From NCBI GenBank assembly GCA_016630955.3, contig CM049988.1, positions 372,001 to 436,000 of the forward strand: a stretch of DNA of 64,000 nt. The letters run 5' to 3'. The translations under genes and the position numbers were made by a program. Source of the stretch: Didymella arachidicola. Taxonomy: Eukaryota; Ascomycota; Dothideomycetes; Pleosporales; Didymellaceae. How positions within the stretch are numbered: position 1 is the first letter of the stretch; each line of letters starts with the position of its first letter. Below are positions 31,966 through 43,560 of this stretch, piece after piece. The notes under the pieces are model-generated. The model was not told the origin of the DNA and did no database searches. It saw only the letters and a program-made list of their open reading frames with translations.

Positions 31966-34540
31966 AACGTCGACTTTGCTGTCAGGGCGACACTGAAAGC
32001 GGTGAAATATGTTTCACACAAAAATGCGAAGCTATTGACAGGTGACAGGAGAATTTCCTGGAGCGCGCAAGGTTACCAGCCGGGTGACATGTCGAGCTTT
32101 AAGGGAGCTACGACAGGGACGTAGCTGGCTATCAAGCTGTCCGTTTGTTAACTATGCACACGTCGAGCGTTACCTCTTCTTGCGGGGATGGTCAGCACTG
32201 CCCTGCTGATCGCACCACAGTTCCCCCAGCGACTTGGAGCAAGGCCCGAAGCCTCCGGGGTAGCGCGCCCGACTCTGGCGCCGTCGAGTTATATTCAGGC
32301 TTCAACATCTGCTAAGCTCACGACTCTCCACTTGCCCAAGCCCTTTCCTGACTGTCCTTGCAGAGCACGCACGTACCGATGTACCTCTAAGTCATGGTGC
32401 TGCGCTCGGCACGCATAGCTGCTTCCCGTCTCCCTTCAGCACACAGGATCGAAGATTGCAGCGGTCATGGCCTCGGCCGGCACCTAGGAGCACCGTCATC
32501 TCCTCGCGCCAGATCCCGGTCGTGGACTTAAGCTCCTCTCGCAAGCCGCTGCCGACGCTACAGAAAAGCCCTAACGGGAGGGAATCGCGCTACATGTGGC
32601 GCGCTATGGTCGATGGGGATGCAACTTCAGCAACGACGATGCGGGGTTAGTCGCACACCAAGGCTCCTTCACGCTGTACTCCGCCTGCATGCCTTGCTGT
32701 TGAGAATATATAGCGATCTGCTTGGAAGTCTGTGATCTGCTGATTGATGGATGTCACTCTTGGTAGATGCAGGATGATGACACAAATGACAGCAAGCTGG
32801 GGTACCCCACAATTGCCCACATAGCGAAATGTCGGCTCATCCTTACGGGAAACCCCCCACACTGGCACAGTTCTCATTTATTGTTGTGCGTCCGCGGCGA
32901 CCCACAGCGAAGGATTCTTTGGTATCACGGGGAGCTTTTGCACTGGACTCCGCTCCAGACATCTGCCGGTGGGTGAGAACATGACCGACCGCAGTAATAC
33001 GAGTACGGTCGTTGATGTCGTAAGGGTGCTGCAGATGACTAGTGTATGTCAAGCCAATGTGAAGCCTCCACCTTTGCTCTTTAGAAGCTGAGTGATTCAA
33101 GCCTGGACATATGCTCAATGTCATCTGAACATACTGTGGTAATTGTATCACTGAACGAATGGTGTCCAATTGAAGGCCAAGCAAACGCTTCCTTTGTTCC
33201 TTGCCTGCTCTTGCGGACACGCGCAGGTGTGCGACGGAGCTAAGAGGCGGCTCTTTGCACAGCGTCCCATGTCCGAGCGAACCACGGAGGCTGGCGCTCG
33301 TGGCTGGCAGCACCGTTGCACCTCCAACAACAGTCGATCTCGAGCGATTGCGCACTAATATCGGCCTCCATATTCAGCCGCACTGCGCATCCCGGATTCT
33401 GACGTAGCACATGCTGTAGTCTTGACGCATCCCGGCCTGGTCGATCTCTATACAACATATACTTTGACTTCGTAGTCCTTGACAGTATCCTGCTCGATGT
33501 GGAATTGGTCGTACTTGGTTTCAAAAAGCGCTGGATGCACAGCAGCATTATTCTGCGACTAGTTTAAGCGACCTAGGGCCGATCAGAAGACTGTTTTTTC
33601 CTGTCGCGGAGAACGATCAGACTGTCGATCTGATCCGGAAATTTGGTCAATGGGTATCAATCGGTCAAATTACGGCTAGGTCACAGATATACTGTGGTAT
33701 GTGCCATAAGATTTGTAGGTAGGTCCTAGCACGAGGCTAATGTATTGAAAAGTTCGCAGTTTGTGATTTGATCAAGTGCGATGTAATAATTATAGTTAGC
33801 TGCTGAAACAGCCTATAAAACTTAATTTATGGCACATACCACAGTATATCCACGTAGCCGGACAGATCCGTTGATCAGAGGAATCTCATCATCTCCTGCT
33901 CAATATTGTTCGCTCTGATCCATATCTCTTAGCTTTAACACTTCCATATATTCTTGGTACCTCAGACTTGCCTTTGCAAATATACTAGGAGATATAACTT
34001 GTACATTTCGCCAATCTCTTCTAAGAGTGATAAAGAATCCTTCATTTTAAAGGTTGTGCCCTTCGTGTCGTGAGACATTCACAGCAAATCGTGTCTAACC
34101 TTCATTAGTAAGGTCAAATGTGCATGAACCTGAGGGAACATTCACTCAGTTGACCACTTTCAGATCGTAGAAACGAAATCAGTGTACACAGATGTGCTTT
34201 GACGCAAGAAGTCACATAGGCACCGTCAGCGCTTATTTGCCACATCGGCGGAGGCCCTAAGCCCTGTACACAAAAGATGCTCATCTCCAAATACAGGCAA
34301 AACAAGCTTTCACTTTAGGCCTCTCTTAATCGCTAGCTACACCATCTCATCAATACGGATCATTTTATGGTCGTTGGCCAATGGCGTTTCTGTTCGCGCA
34401 AGGCTGCCTGCAGGCAACACCGCCCTAAACTTTGAGTCAACAACCATGGCATCTTCTTGACTCAACATTGCCTTGTCGAAATGTTTGTTTAAAGCACTAC
34501 AAGTCTTCTGATATCTGCAAAGTGAAGTGTCGATTCTGTC
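31966..34540. other. Long divergent intergenic region containing a small inverted-repeat element
   Basis: About 2.6 kb between the divergent beta-glucosidase and RBR genes. Apart from the inverted-repeat element near 33.7 kb, it is AT-rich toward the right with no convincing gene. The short frame at 32456-32650 contains QIPVVDLSSSR, which faintly recalls 2-oxoglutarate oxygenase N-termini, but nothing follows it. Confidence 0.35.
33687..33849. mobile_element. MITE-like element with perfect 23-bp inverted termini
   Basis: Perfect inverted arms of 23 bases lie at 33687-33709 and 33827-33849. Inside the arms the ends read TA-CTGTGGTATG...CATACCACAG-TA, so TA could be the target duplication typical of Tc1/mariner-pogo elements. 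The interior of about 117 bases is AT-rich and non-coding. The same CTGTGG termini recur in the element at 56615. Confidence 0.7.
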
Positions 34541-36607
34541 ATGGGTTCTCGTTCAACCAAGGTTGCGACAGCCCCGCACGTGCAGGCTGCTGCCTCACCG
34601 GTCGCACCTACTCAACACCACGGAAAACGAAACCACGCAAACGAATCTGGACCCTGCCAAGATCTTGTAGCTCACTCGCGAGAAGATGTGATTTCAAAAC
34701 AGCCTTATGACGACCTTGATCTCGGACTCTCATTACGAACAACCACCACTTTAACACGGCGGTTCAGCGAGCCGGCTCATACAGCAGCGATGGCTACTGA
34801 ATTGAACACCGAAGGAACACGGCACCTGGATGCTTTCGAGCGCTTTCTTGCAGAGCGTGACTTGATGGCAATCGACACGGACTATGCAGCGCTTGTTAGT
34901 TCCGTTCCAACAGAGCAATCTCCAATCCCGCCGCTGCCTGTATCAAAGGAAATAGAGACGAATTCCGATGAGCCTGAGGTTCAGTGCATAGCTTGTTGCT
35001 CGCAGCTGCCAAAGGAGAAAGACGGGAGGTATGTGCGAGAAGTCATCAAGCCTTGTCGATCATGCAACAGCGCCTACTGTATTCCCTGCGTCAAAGGGAT
35101 GTTCCTCGACGCTTGTAAAGATTCGACTCGAATGCCTCCGCGGTGCTGCGTGCAGATCCATCTTCACCACATCAAACCTCACCTGACTGGTGAAGAGACT
35201 TCGGCATACAAAGCAAAATACGAGGAGTGGAGCACACCGAAGCCATTTTACTGTCCAGTCTCAACTTGTTCGACGTTCATCCCAGATCGTCTGCTTCTAC
35301 AACAGGCAGGAACCAAGGGAAAGCGCAAGGTAGACTCTAGTATTGGTACACCCACCTCACCTACCCTTCAGTGCCCAAAGTGCGAAACCAGCATTTGCAT
35401 TAACTGCCGGCAAGTGGCCCATCCTGACAGTCTCTGTGCAAACCTGGATCTTGGACTTGATCCCGAAACCGCTGCTCTTCTCAAGGCCTGGGGATACAAG
35501 CGTTGCCCTAAGTGCAGTCAAGGGCTAAAGCGAATGTACGGCTGCAATCATATGGAATGCAGATGTGGTGCACACTTTTGCTGGGGATGCATGAAGAGCC
35601 GGGACGAATGCGAGGGAGGATGCTACGAAGACGAAGATGAAGATGAAGCCAGTGATTCTGAACCTGACGGGCCTGAGCTACTCCCAGAATCCGACGGCAA
35701 TATTACAACGGGCACAGAATCTGCTGCCACCGAAACGGCAGATTCCACTCAACAGACAGCAGAGTCCATTCCAGTCGACCTCACTACAGTACCGCAACCC
35801 GCCCCACGTCCGCAAAATCTCGACGGCGGCGGAGCTCATTACTGGGAGCAGCAAGATCTTGACTTTGGCGACGAACCAACCGACGATGTGCAAGACCGGA
35901 TCTGGGAATGCCATCATGACTTTGAGCCCTACACCATCTCACTTTCACATGCAATCTCGAAACATCCATCAATGCTCGAGATGGAATGTGTCAAATGCTG
36001 GCGTAGCATACTGCCTGATATTGAAACGCCATCCAAACCAACGACCGTCCCGGACTCATCAAAGCCACCACGCTACTCCACCGGGCGAAGTCGCGGGCGA
36101 GGTCGGGGCGCACGCGGACGTGGACGCGGACATGGTGAAGTAGCCCGACCACGACCTGAGGCGTACGTAGCTCCGCGTGGCCTCGTCCGATCAGACGCCA
36201 CTATCGGGACTGCCCCCCATCTTACAGCACAAGTGTTATCCCTTTCCTTTCCCCCTTCCGGGTCACCACCAGACGCGATGGAAGATGTACAGCCTGGCCC
36301 TAGTCTGAAGAAGGCAGCTCAACCTGGAGCTCCGGTCTCGAATGTCTTTAGGGACTCCTCAACGACACTGAGTATAGCGCAAGAGTGTCACAGCTGCAGT
36401 CTGCTTATTTGTAAGCAATGCGCAGATGCCATCCTTACCCAACGAGAAGCCGAACGTACGGCACAGACAATGGAAATGCAAGCTCGCGAAGCAGCGCTCA
36501 TTGCTGCATCGGTCGAGACACGCACAGAGGAAGCCACGGAAGTATCAACATCTCCTGACGGCGATGGCAACGACGACGGCGGCCCATCCCCTTCGATGTT
36601 TGACTGA
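34541..36607 (+). CDS. RBR (RING-IBR-RING) E3 ubiquitin ligase
   Basis: Single exon, 688 residues. RING1 begins with CIACCSQL near residue 149 and continues CRSCNSAYCIPCVKGMF. The IBR follows (PFYCPVSTCSTFIP, CPKCETSICINCRQVAH). RING2/Rcat is CPKCSQGLKRMYGCNHMEC, with the presumptive catalytic Cys near 335 and CGAHFCWGC behind it. RBR ligases accept ubiquitin on that Cys before passing it to substrate. The C-terminal half is unusual: an acidic run (YEDEDEDEASDSE), a PxP-rich stretch, an Arg/Gly box (GRSRGRGRGARGRGRG near 510-530) and a late Cys cluster (CHSCSLLICKQC). The N-terminal 130 residues are disordered. Substrate unknown. Confidence 0.9.
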   Translation: MGSRSTKVATAPHVQAAASPVAPTQHHGKRNHANESGPCQDLVAHSREDVISKQPYDDLDLGLSLRTTTTLTRRFSEPAHTAAMATELNTEGTRHLDAFERFLAERDLMAIDTDYAALVSSVPTEQSPIPPLPVSKEIETNSDEPEVQCIACCSQLPKEKDGRYVREVIKPCRSCNSAYCIPCVKGMFLDACKDSTRMPPRCCVQIHLHHIKPHLTGEETSAYKAKYEEWSTPKPFYCPVSTCSTFIPDRLLLQQAGTKGKRKVDSSIGTPTSPTLQCPKCETSICINCRQVAHPDSLCANLDLGLDPETAALLKAWGYKRCPKCSQGLKRMYGCNHMECRCGAHFCWGCMKSRDECEGGCYEDEDEDEASDSEPDGPELLPESDGNITTGTESAATETADSTQQTAESIPVDLTTVPQPAPRPQNLDGGGAHYWEQQDLDFGDEPTDDVQDRIWECHHDFEPYTISLSHAISKHPSMLEMECVKCWRSILPDIETPSKPTTVPDSSKPPRYSTGRSRGRGRGARGRGRGHGEVARPRPEAYVAPRGLVRSDATIGTAPHLTAQVLSLSFPPSGSPPDAMEDVQPGPSLKKAAQPGAPVSNVFRDSSTTLSIAQECHSCSLLICKQCADAILTQREAERTAQTMEMQAREAALIAASVETRTEEATEVSTSPDGDGNDDGGPSPSMFD

Positions 36608-37582
36608 TCGTCTGTCGCGGGTCGTATTAGACGCGTTTACATTTGCCTCGTGAGGCATTTCGTTCTTCGAACCGTCCTTGCTCTCGCTATTGCGAACCTC
36701 CATGAAAGAACCGTAGGAGTCGCTATCAGAAAGTATGTTCCTTTTTGTACTAGCATGGCGAGGCGTTTAGAATGGGGTTCACTATGCATATTATAGTCAT
36801 CCGTCAGGTATTTCCTCAAATGACCAATGGTTGATGTGCATTTGGAAATTATTCCGTGATTGCAGACCATGCCTTCGAATCTGGATGGCTCAGGACGGCG
36901 GAATTTGTATAGCAGTGAGCTATGTTTGATAGTCTCCATCACTGATGTTACACCATGCGACCGTGTACCTGGGCGATTTTGTGGAGGCTCGGAAGTGACT
37001 GCTCGAGAGGCTGGATAGAAGAGTGGCACTTCACCGTCAGGATTGGATATCTAGAAGGCCATCCACCATCCCTGCACTTCATATAGCCCCGCGCTGCATA
37101 CGCTTGTGAAGAATTAGGTGTTCAGCATGTAGCTTAAGAAGAGGGTATAGAAAGAAGCTCACGTCCGTGTGGTGATGTAAACAAACTGAAATGCCTTATC
37201 ATGTACTGTATCATTTACAATAAGAGTCAGAGTAGCCGAAGGCTTCGAGCATCACTGCTGTGAGGAAAGTGGAACGATCATTGATCATGCAAGCAGTTTT
37301 CATTCAGATCAGGTAACAAGGCAATCCCGAAGGTGACTGAGCCGTGGACCAAACACAACTAGGGAGTTCACCGCATATAGATAAATGTAGACACCCGGTA
37401 GATGAGATGATTTTCCTGCCTTCCGTGATTTTTAGAGAATCCTTATATGGTATTCAGCTCCTCCGTACAATCGTCCATTCGTGAGATCGCCCTGCTGTCG
37501 TATCGTTGAGACGTCGTCGAAACGAACGCCAAGCACATACACGTGAAGTCGTGCTAGTTGTCGACACAGTGTCCAAATGCGT
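36608..37582. other. Convergent intergenic region
   Basis: About 975 bases between the 3' ends of the RBR and Stm1-like genes. No family-like frame, RNA gene or notable repeat recognised. Confidence 0.4.
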
Positions 37583-38949
37583 CTATGCACCGAGGCTGGG
37601 GAAAGCGGACGAGTCGTTGACGTTGACGTTAGCAGCGCCACCGCGGCCACCGCGGGGACCAGCAGCACCACGGCCCTCGCCACGACCACGTCCACCACGG
37701 CCCTCACCGCGAGCACCACGGTCACCACCACGGCCGCGACCCTCGCCGCCGCGGAAAGAACCACGACCCTCGCCACGGCCACGGCCGCCACGGTCGCCAC
37801 GACCGCGGGAGCCACCCTCGCGAGGAGGGGGAGCAAGCATGCGATCACCGTCGAGCTCGACGTGGACCTTCTCCTTGCGCTGGCGCTCACGCTTGGCCTT
37901 GCCACCGGAAGCAGCGAAGAAATCCTCCTCTTGACGGGTGACCTGGGTACCCTCGGGGAACTGCTTGGAGCTGCCCTCGTTGGGCTTGCGGAGGTTCTGC
38001 TCGCCAAGCTTCAGCTTCTTCTCGGCCAACTCGGCGAGGTAGGCGGTGTAGGACTTGGAGTTGTCCTCAGGCTCGGGCTCGGCGGCCTCAGCCTCAGCGT
38101 CCTCCTTAACGGCCTCCTTCTCCTCCTTCTGGGCGATGGCCTCACCGGCCTGCTCGTCAGCAAGCTCGGCCTCGCCAGTCTCGGCACCCCAGCCATGGGC
38201 GGCCTGCTTCTCGTGCTCGCTGTGATATGTTAGAAACGTATCTTCTTCTTCGCGATCGATTGCCATACCCAAGACCAGTCCTGGAGTGACGGTCACCGTC
38301 GGCACGGGCCTGACCACCACGGCCGCCACGGCCACCACCGCGGGAACCACGTCCACGGCCCCCACGGCCACCACGCTGCTGCTCAGGCTCTGCAAGGAGT
38401 CAGAATGGTATCGAAAGGGTGGCCCAGAGTTCACTCACCACCGGAACCACGCTGGCGGTTGCTGCTGGCGCCGACACCGCGATCCCTAAAAGCTGTAGGC
38501 TATTAGTCCATGCTCAACCGACATTCTCTGTTTCTGTTGTGCCTCTTGGGTGAAGTCCGCCTCGACGTACCGTTGTCGTTGGCGTTGTTGCTCTGCTTGG
38601 CACGGCTCTGGTTGCCCTGGCGCTCAACGGGAGGAGCAGCCTTGACGTCGGAGCCGTCGCGCTTGCCATGCCTAGGGGCGGCCTTGTCGATGGCCTTTGT
38701 TGGTGGCTCAGCGGGCCTGTTGGGGTCGAGCTCCGGGTCGTTGCCTGCGGGGTCATGAGCGACTTTTTGCGAGCGATGAACTTAGAATTCTCATACCCAG
38801 CAACTCATACATGTTCTGCGATCATCGTTAGTTGATGTTCTTCCAAAGAAAGATGCTCAAGTGCCCCATTGAGCCCTGCACTGTGGCGCGGGGCTGCAGC
38901 GGGCGCTTGAGAGCAGGTGCAAGCTTACCTTGGAAGCAATTGTCGTCAT
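37583..38949 (-). CDS. STM1: Stm1/SERBP1-like ribosome-associated RNA-binding protein
   Basis: Six exons: 38949-38929, 38815-38797 (a 19-nt microexon), 38744-38571, 38492-38439, 38389-38269 and 38219-37583; 341 residues. The joined N-terminus MTTIASKNMYELLGNDPELDP is the Stm1_N motif, which confirms the tiny exons. The hallmark DRHSRTG of the HABP4/PAI-RBP1 family is followed by HEKQAAHGWG. The middle is acidic; the C-terminus is an RGG repeat (roughly residues 275-330) ending in SSAFPSLGA. Stm1-type proteins bind 80S ribosomes, clamp idle ribosomes during nutrient stress and influence translation and telomeric G-quadruplexes. Intron density is far above the window average, often a feature of highly expressed fungal genes. 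Confidence 0.87.
37620..37830 (-). repeat. GC-rich RGG-coding repeat
   Basis: Inside the last exon of the Stm1-like gene, imperfect repeats of Arg-Gly and Gly-Glu-Gly codons give a highly GC-rich, strand-asymmetric tract. It explains the spurious long open frames on the opposite strand here. Confidence 0.75.
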
Positions 38950-39937
38950 CTTGATGGTTTAGAGCGCCTTGTGCGCTTTGCCCTCTTAGATGCGCAATCT
39001 GCCGGGGGAGAAAGAAAAATGCGAGAGTTTGCCCTACAATACTAGGGACTGGACTCTCGGTGGTGGCTCTCAAACGAGTTGTTGACGCTGGTGGAAGCAC
39101 GCTTGCAGGCCAGGCAAGGAAATTCGTGTGGGTTGGTTCGCTTAGTCAATTACAAGGTGGGCGGGGCACGGGCCTTGACAGCTACACTCAACGACCGCGC
39201 ATGACGCTGCATTTACTTAGGCATGCAGTGTCTCAGTTAACTTCTGGAAGTTACTGTCCTACGTTACAAGGTCCACCAAGGGTCTGTGGTTGCCTGAGCG
39301 GCGTCAGACGTCGCGGCCTCGACACAGCTCGCTTAATCGAGGCAGCTTGGACTCGAGCTAACGTCATCCCGAGGCTCGTGGTGGTGTAGCATTGTCTTTG
39401 TTGCGCCCTTGCTTGGACGTTGAGCATTGGCTTTGGTATTGATATATGTACATGGCAACAGTCGGTCTCCAGGTCGATCGACCGACTGCGCCGAAGAAAG
39501 GTTCTGCTTGATCCCTTCTAGCCAGTTCGGTCTTACTTCTCTCCTGTAGAGACCTGTGAACAGCGGATCCAGCCTGAATTCACCCAGAATAATGCTCCTC
39601 CCAACGCGCGAGAAAGAGCTACCAAACTGCTCAATTCCCTAGTTGAAAGTGCTGATATAAGCGTACAGCGAAGCAAGGTCTATAAATCTTGGAAAAAATT
39701 AATGATGATAGCTCGCATCAAACCAAACAATAAACTTTTGGGAATGGTGCCAGGTCTATGGCCACCGGTTGCCGTGATGTGAGGAACGCCGTTATGATGC
39801 CTGACGAAGTCGAAGCCAGTCGTGACGCCCGCTAAAGAACGCATTAAAAACGTATCGGTCGGAAAAGGTTCCAGATTTCGAAGGTAGGTGTCCTATATGT
39901 CCTCCTCTTAACCTAATCATATCCATCCTTGCGTCGA
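38950..39937. other. Intergenic region upstream of the Stm1-like gene
   Basis: About 990 bases holding the Stm1-like promoter and the 3' flank of the bZIP gene. No coding or RNA signal that I can support. Confidence 0.4.
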
Positions 39938-41411
39938 TCATCTCGACTCGTACATTGTGGGGAAGTGCATGCTAGCAGAGAGCCCGAATGGATCTGCATC
40001 CAGCATTGGATCGTAAGGGTCGAAGAGGTGATTCATGTTATTGTTGTTGTATGGCGGGTTGCCCTCATTCGGTGCCAGCGAGGCTGGGCTTGCGAAGGGT
40101 GGATTATGCGCAGGTGGCATCGGTGGTGGCATGCTATTCGGCGGTGGGAAGTTGTGGTGCGGGAAGGGGCCGGGCCCGGCCGACTGATCGCTTGGTTCCT
40201 CGTGGTCGTAGTTGTCGGCTTGCTCATCATACTCCTGCTCTACACGCCAATCAGCCTAGGATTACAAAGTCCTACACCTAATTGTGGATAAGGAAAGATA
40301 GGGGTCAGCTTGCCTAGTTGGTTCATGTGGTCCGAGTATTGGGCTTGGTAGAAGGGCGATGGGCCACTGCTTTGAGTTATGCCATTGGCGTTAGGACCGA
40401 TAGACGATGCTCCCGGGATGCCATTCACAGGCCCTTGGTTCGAGATCGGCCTTTGTGGGCTCGGCATCATGGGATTGGGATTGAATTGCGATCTAGGTGG
40501 CTGTGGTCGCAACTGCTGCTGCTGGGGTGGGATAGGTCCAAAGTTGGGAGACACAGAATGACCTTGAGGTATGAAGTTAGGCGAACGCGTAGCGGATTGT
40601 GAAGGCGAAGACAGATGTGAGCCTGGTGTAGGCTGCGACAGAGGTGACCGTTGGATAGGGCCATCCGGCTGTATCATAGGCAAGCCATTGGTACCATCAG
40701 CCTTTGGAGGCCCCTGCAACGATCGCCTCTGCTGCTGTCTGTTCAGAATAGCACGCTGCTGGAGCGGAGGCTGGTTCGGAGATGCGTGCGCAGAGGCCGC
40801 AGGCCTGGTCGGGCCTAGGTTTGGACTGCCAGTCTTTGCGCGCAGTTCCGCCTGGACGTCAATGCCTGATGGAGCATGGGTTAGCGTATGTCGACAGTGG
40901 CCTGGCTGATAAGCAGGTAGTACCTTTCTCCAGTAAGACTCTCTCCAGTAGAGAGTTCTTGTACCGGAGCATAAGACATTCGTCGGCGGCGTTGCGGTGA
41001 CTGTTCTGCAGATTCTGCAGCGTCTCTTCATGGTGCTTGATTGTACTCTCTAGCTGCTTGATATACTCGGTTCGTCGCTCGCGAAAGGCTGCCTGTGCTT
41101 GCCTATTGCGCTGCTTGCGCTCCTCAGAGGTGGCATAAATCTTACGACGCTTGGTTAGTCCAATTCGTGACATGTCATACGGTTGCGCAATTGCGGCGCT
41201 CATGATAGGCAAGATAGTGCAATTGCAGGATTATGGAGAGGCTCACGGGTTTGCGACCGCCTTTGCGCTTCTGCTGCTGCGGGTTTTCCTGGGTATATGT
41301 CTCCGCCTGGCCCGGCTCGGGTGAGTCCTCGATAGAGGACGTCGAACCCTCGCGCGGATCCTCTGCTTTTCCCACGGGGGCCGTCATAGCTGTTACGCCG
41401 TTATCTCCCAT
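39938..41411 (-). CDS. bZIP transcription factor
   Basis: Four exons: 41411-41247, 41140-40924, 40865-40314 and 40239-39938; 411 residues. The third intron (40313-40240) has a GC donor (GCAAGC) and AG acceptor. The joined sequence KRKGGRKPIYATSEERKQRNRQAQAAFRERR forms a fungal bZIP basic region (residues about 48-80), followed by leucine-zipper heptads through YKNSLLERVLLEKGIDVQAELR. The rest is Pro/Gln/Ser-rich, typical of an activation domain, ending in an acidic-aromatic tail. It should bind DNA as a dimer in the nucleus. I cannot assign it to a named regulator. The longer frame to 41468 opens with TTG, so 41411 is the likely ATG. More than 2 kb upstream is free of genes. Confidence 0.85.
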
Positions 41412-43560
41412 CTGCGTCCACCGTACCCCTCCGAGCTGATAGAGGGGCACAGGAGCGCCAAGAAGCAAGATAGACGCGACAGCAAACAGGCGTTACAGGC
41501 GGGAAGAGGCTCTGTATCGGCTAAGCGCGCACTGGGGTAGACTGCCGCAGCACTGGGTTGCGTCGCGATTGCGTTTGTATGGGGGTTTGATAATGTCTGA
41601 TAAGAATCCAGGGAGAGTCGAGCGCTGTGGGTGGCCGCGCAGAAGTTGTGAGGTAAGCTCTTGGGTAATGAAAACGAAAGAGGGCCAGCGGAGGGCGGAG
41701 GTGCTTGACTTCAAAAGGCGCGGGGCGGACCACGACCAGTTCACGGTGCCGAGCGCTGCTTTGGTGTGCTTGAAGATTCGTCGTCTGCAGTGGACACCAA
41801 ATCGCAGCGAATTGCAACCGAGCGCTGCACTTGGGCGTATGCACAGGCTGCACTTGATTATAGCCAAGGCGTGCGGAGCTGCGGTTGGCGGACGCGCTCA
41901 AAATTTTCTTCGCGGGGTGTGCGCTGCATCACCGCTGCCTTCGAGAAACCCAGAAACAGAGCATCGTGGAGGAGCCGTATAAGGCAGGGGCTGCCGATAC
42001 GGACGCCAATGCTGCATGCAGCATAGCTCAGCATTTAGCGTCTGCGCCACCAGGCAGACCTCGTCGAGCATCTCCGGCATCTCCAGCGGTGCAGCGCGAG
42101 CCTCATCTTTATCAGGGCTGGCTGCTCCCAAAACATGTCCGCGATGCTTGAACGCTATTGTTGCATGCGCCGTTCCTGGTCCATGTACTTTTTGCATCCT
42201 GCCACGACTGTCCTGTATCGCAGCCGAGAATTTGCCATGGACCGACAGGCCCACCTCGGGTGGCCCTGCGCCCTGCACCGAGGCCACGCGCTGTAAGGCG
42301 TGGAGGGTTTGCTATGAAGTCACTGCGCGCTGACACCACGACATGGCGTCGTAAGGCTGACGATTGAGCATAACAATCTGCGGTTGGTCGCAGGAAAGAC
42401 TACCCCAGTAAAGATGCTTCGCATCCCTCTTACAACCACAACGTCTCACCAGTGAGGCCTGCACAGCTTGCATGCTCAAGCTTGCCACCAAGCGCTATTG
42501 AAGAAACCTCCAAAGATTCATGCACCAACACCGGCGATTTGATCACGAGGAAGAGCTCGGCCTGGACCCCGCTTAACGGCGCCAGCATGCGCAGGCTCCT
42601 GATTCGCACGTATATAGGCTATCTACCCGATACGTCCGTCGTTGAAAATTCGCACCCTGGAACCACTGTTTGGAGATCGCCCGGCTTGCAAGAACACCTG
42701 CGCTGCTATCCCAATCCGGCAAATACCAGTCATGCGGCGCATCTCCTGGGAACAGGTGACCTTGACACGGTCCACAGGTCATGGCCGAGACTCGCGCGAG
42801 ACTGCTGGTTTCACGTCTATTGTATCCGCCAGAATGCATCGTGATGTTGACGGGCCGATGTTTGTCGACAGCTTTCTGGCGGTGTGTCGAAAAGGCGTGA
42901 GTTTAGCAAGGTCCAAATAGAAGGTGCACGAGATTTCCAGACTCTCCCAAAAGAGTTAAGATGGAGCAATGAGATATGTACTGACCGTTACTGAAATGGT
43001 GTCCGCTGTATAGTCGGTTGTTTGCATGGAAAATAAACCCAGAGTGGCTCATGTGGTGAGTGAGGTGAGACGCCATTTGAGCTTGGAAATGATCTTGCTG
43101 GGACACCATAAGAAGATAGCGACAACATCGACGATGATTGAGTACGGCAAGTAAGTGAGAGACGATGCACTGCTCTTTGCAAATCCTACAAGTGATGGAT
43201 TGAATGCATTTCCAGGCCATTGTTATTTGTTTCAATGTACCTCCTTCCCTCAGTAACGTTCTATTACTGCGAGCGTCTCGACTCTCTCCTTCCAAGATCA
43301 GTCTGCCCGCGCTTACCGAATGCTGGAGCCCACCACATTCAACATTCACGATGGCGCGCGACACCATCATGCACACCTCAGGCGATAGACCTCACCCTCC
43401 TCCAGGATATAGAGCATCGTACTAGCTCACATGACTTTCCTCCTGCTTTCAACAGTAACTGATACCACATCAATCACTTGGTCAGCATCATACCTCTAAC
43501 CGCCAGCTTCTTAACCGGTCGTTTGCGACACTACCGAGCGCAATACCTAGGCAGGCTGCG
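41412..43560. promoter_or_regulatory. Long divergent intergenic region, bZIP / arrestin-like
   Basis: 2.15 kb between divergent starts. Many overlapping short frames on both strands, none family-like. The size is large for this compact genome and fits a complex promoter or long 5' UTR for the bZIP regulator. Confidence 0.4.

Noticed and set aside
32456..32650. QIPVVDLSSSR segment resembling a 2-oxoglutarate oxygenase N-terminus
   Set aside because: No downstream HxD...H iron-binding region in any frame, so a nine-residue resemblance is not enough.
37506..38233. Long plus-strand frames opposite the Stm1-like gene
   Set aside because: They are antisense shadows of the GC-rich RGG and acidic codon repeats.
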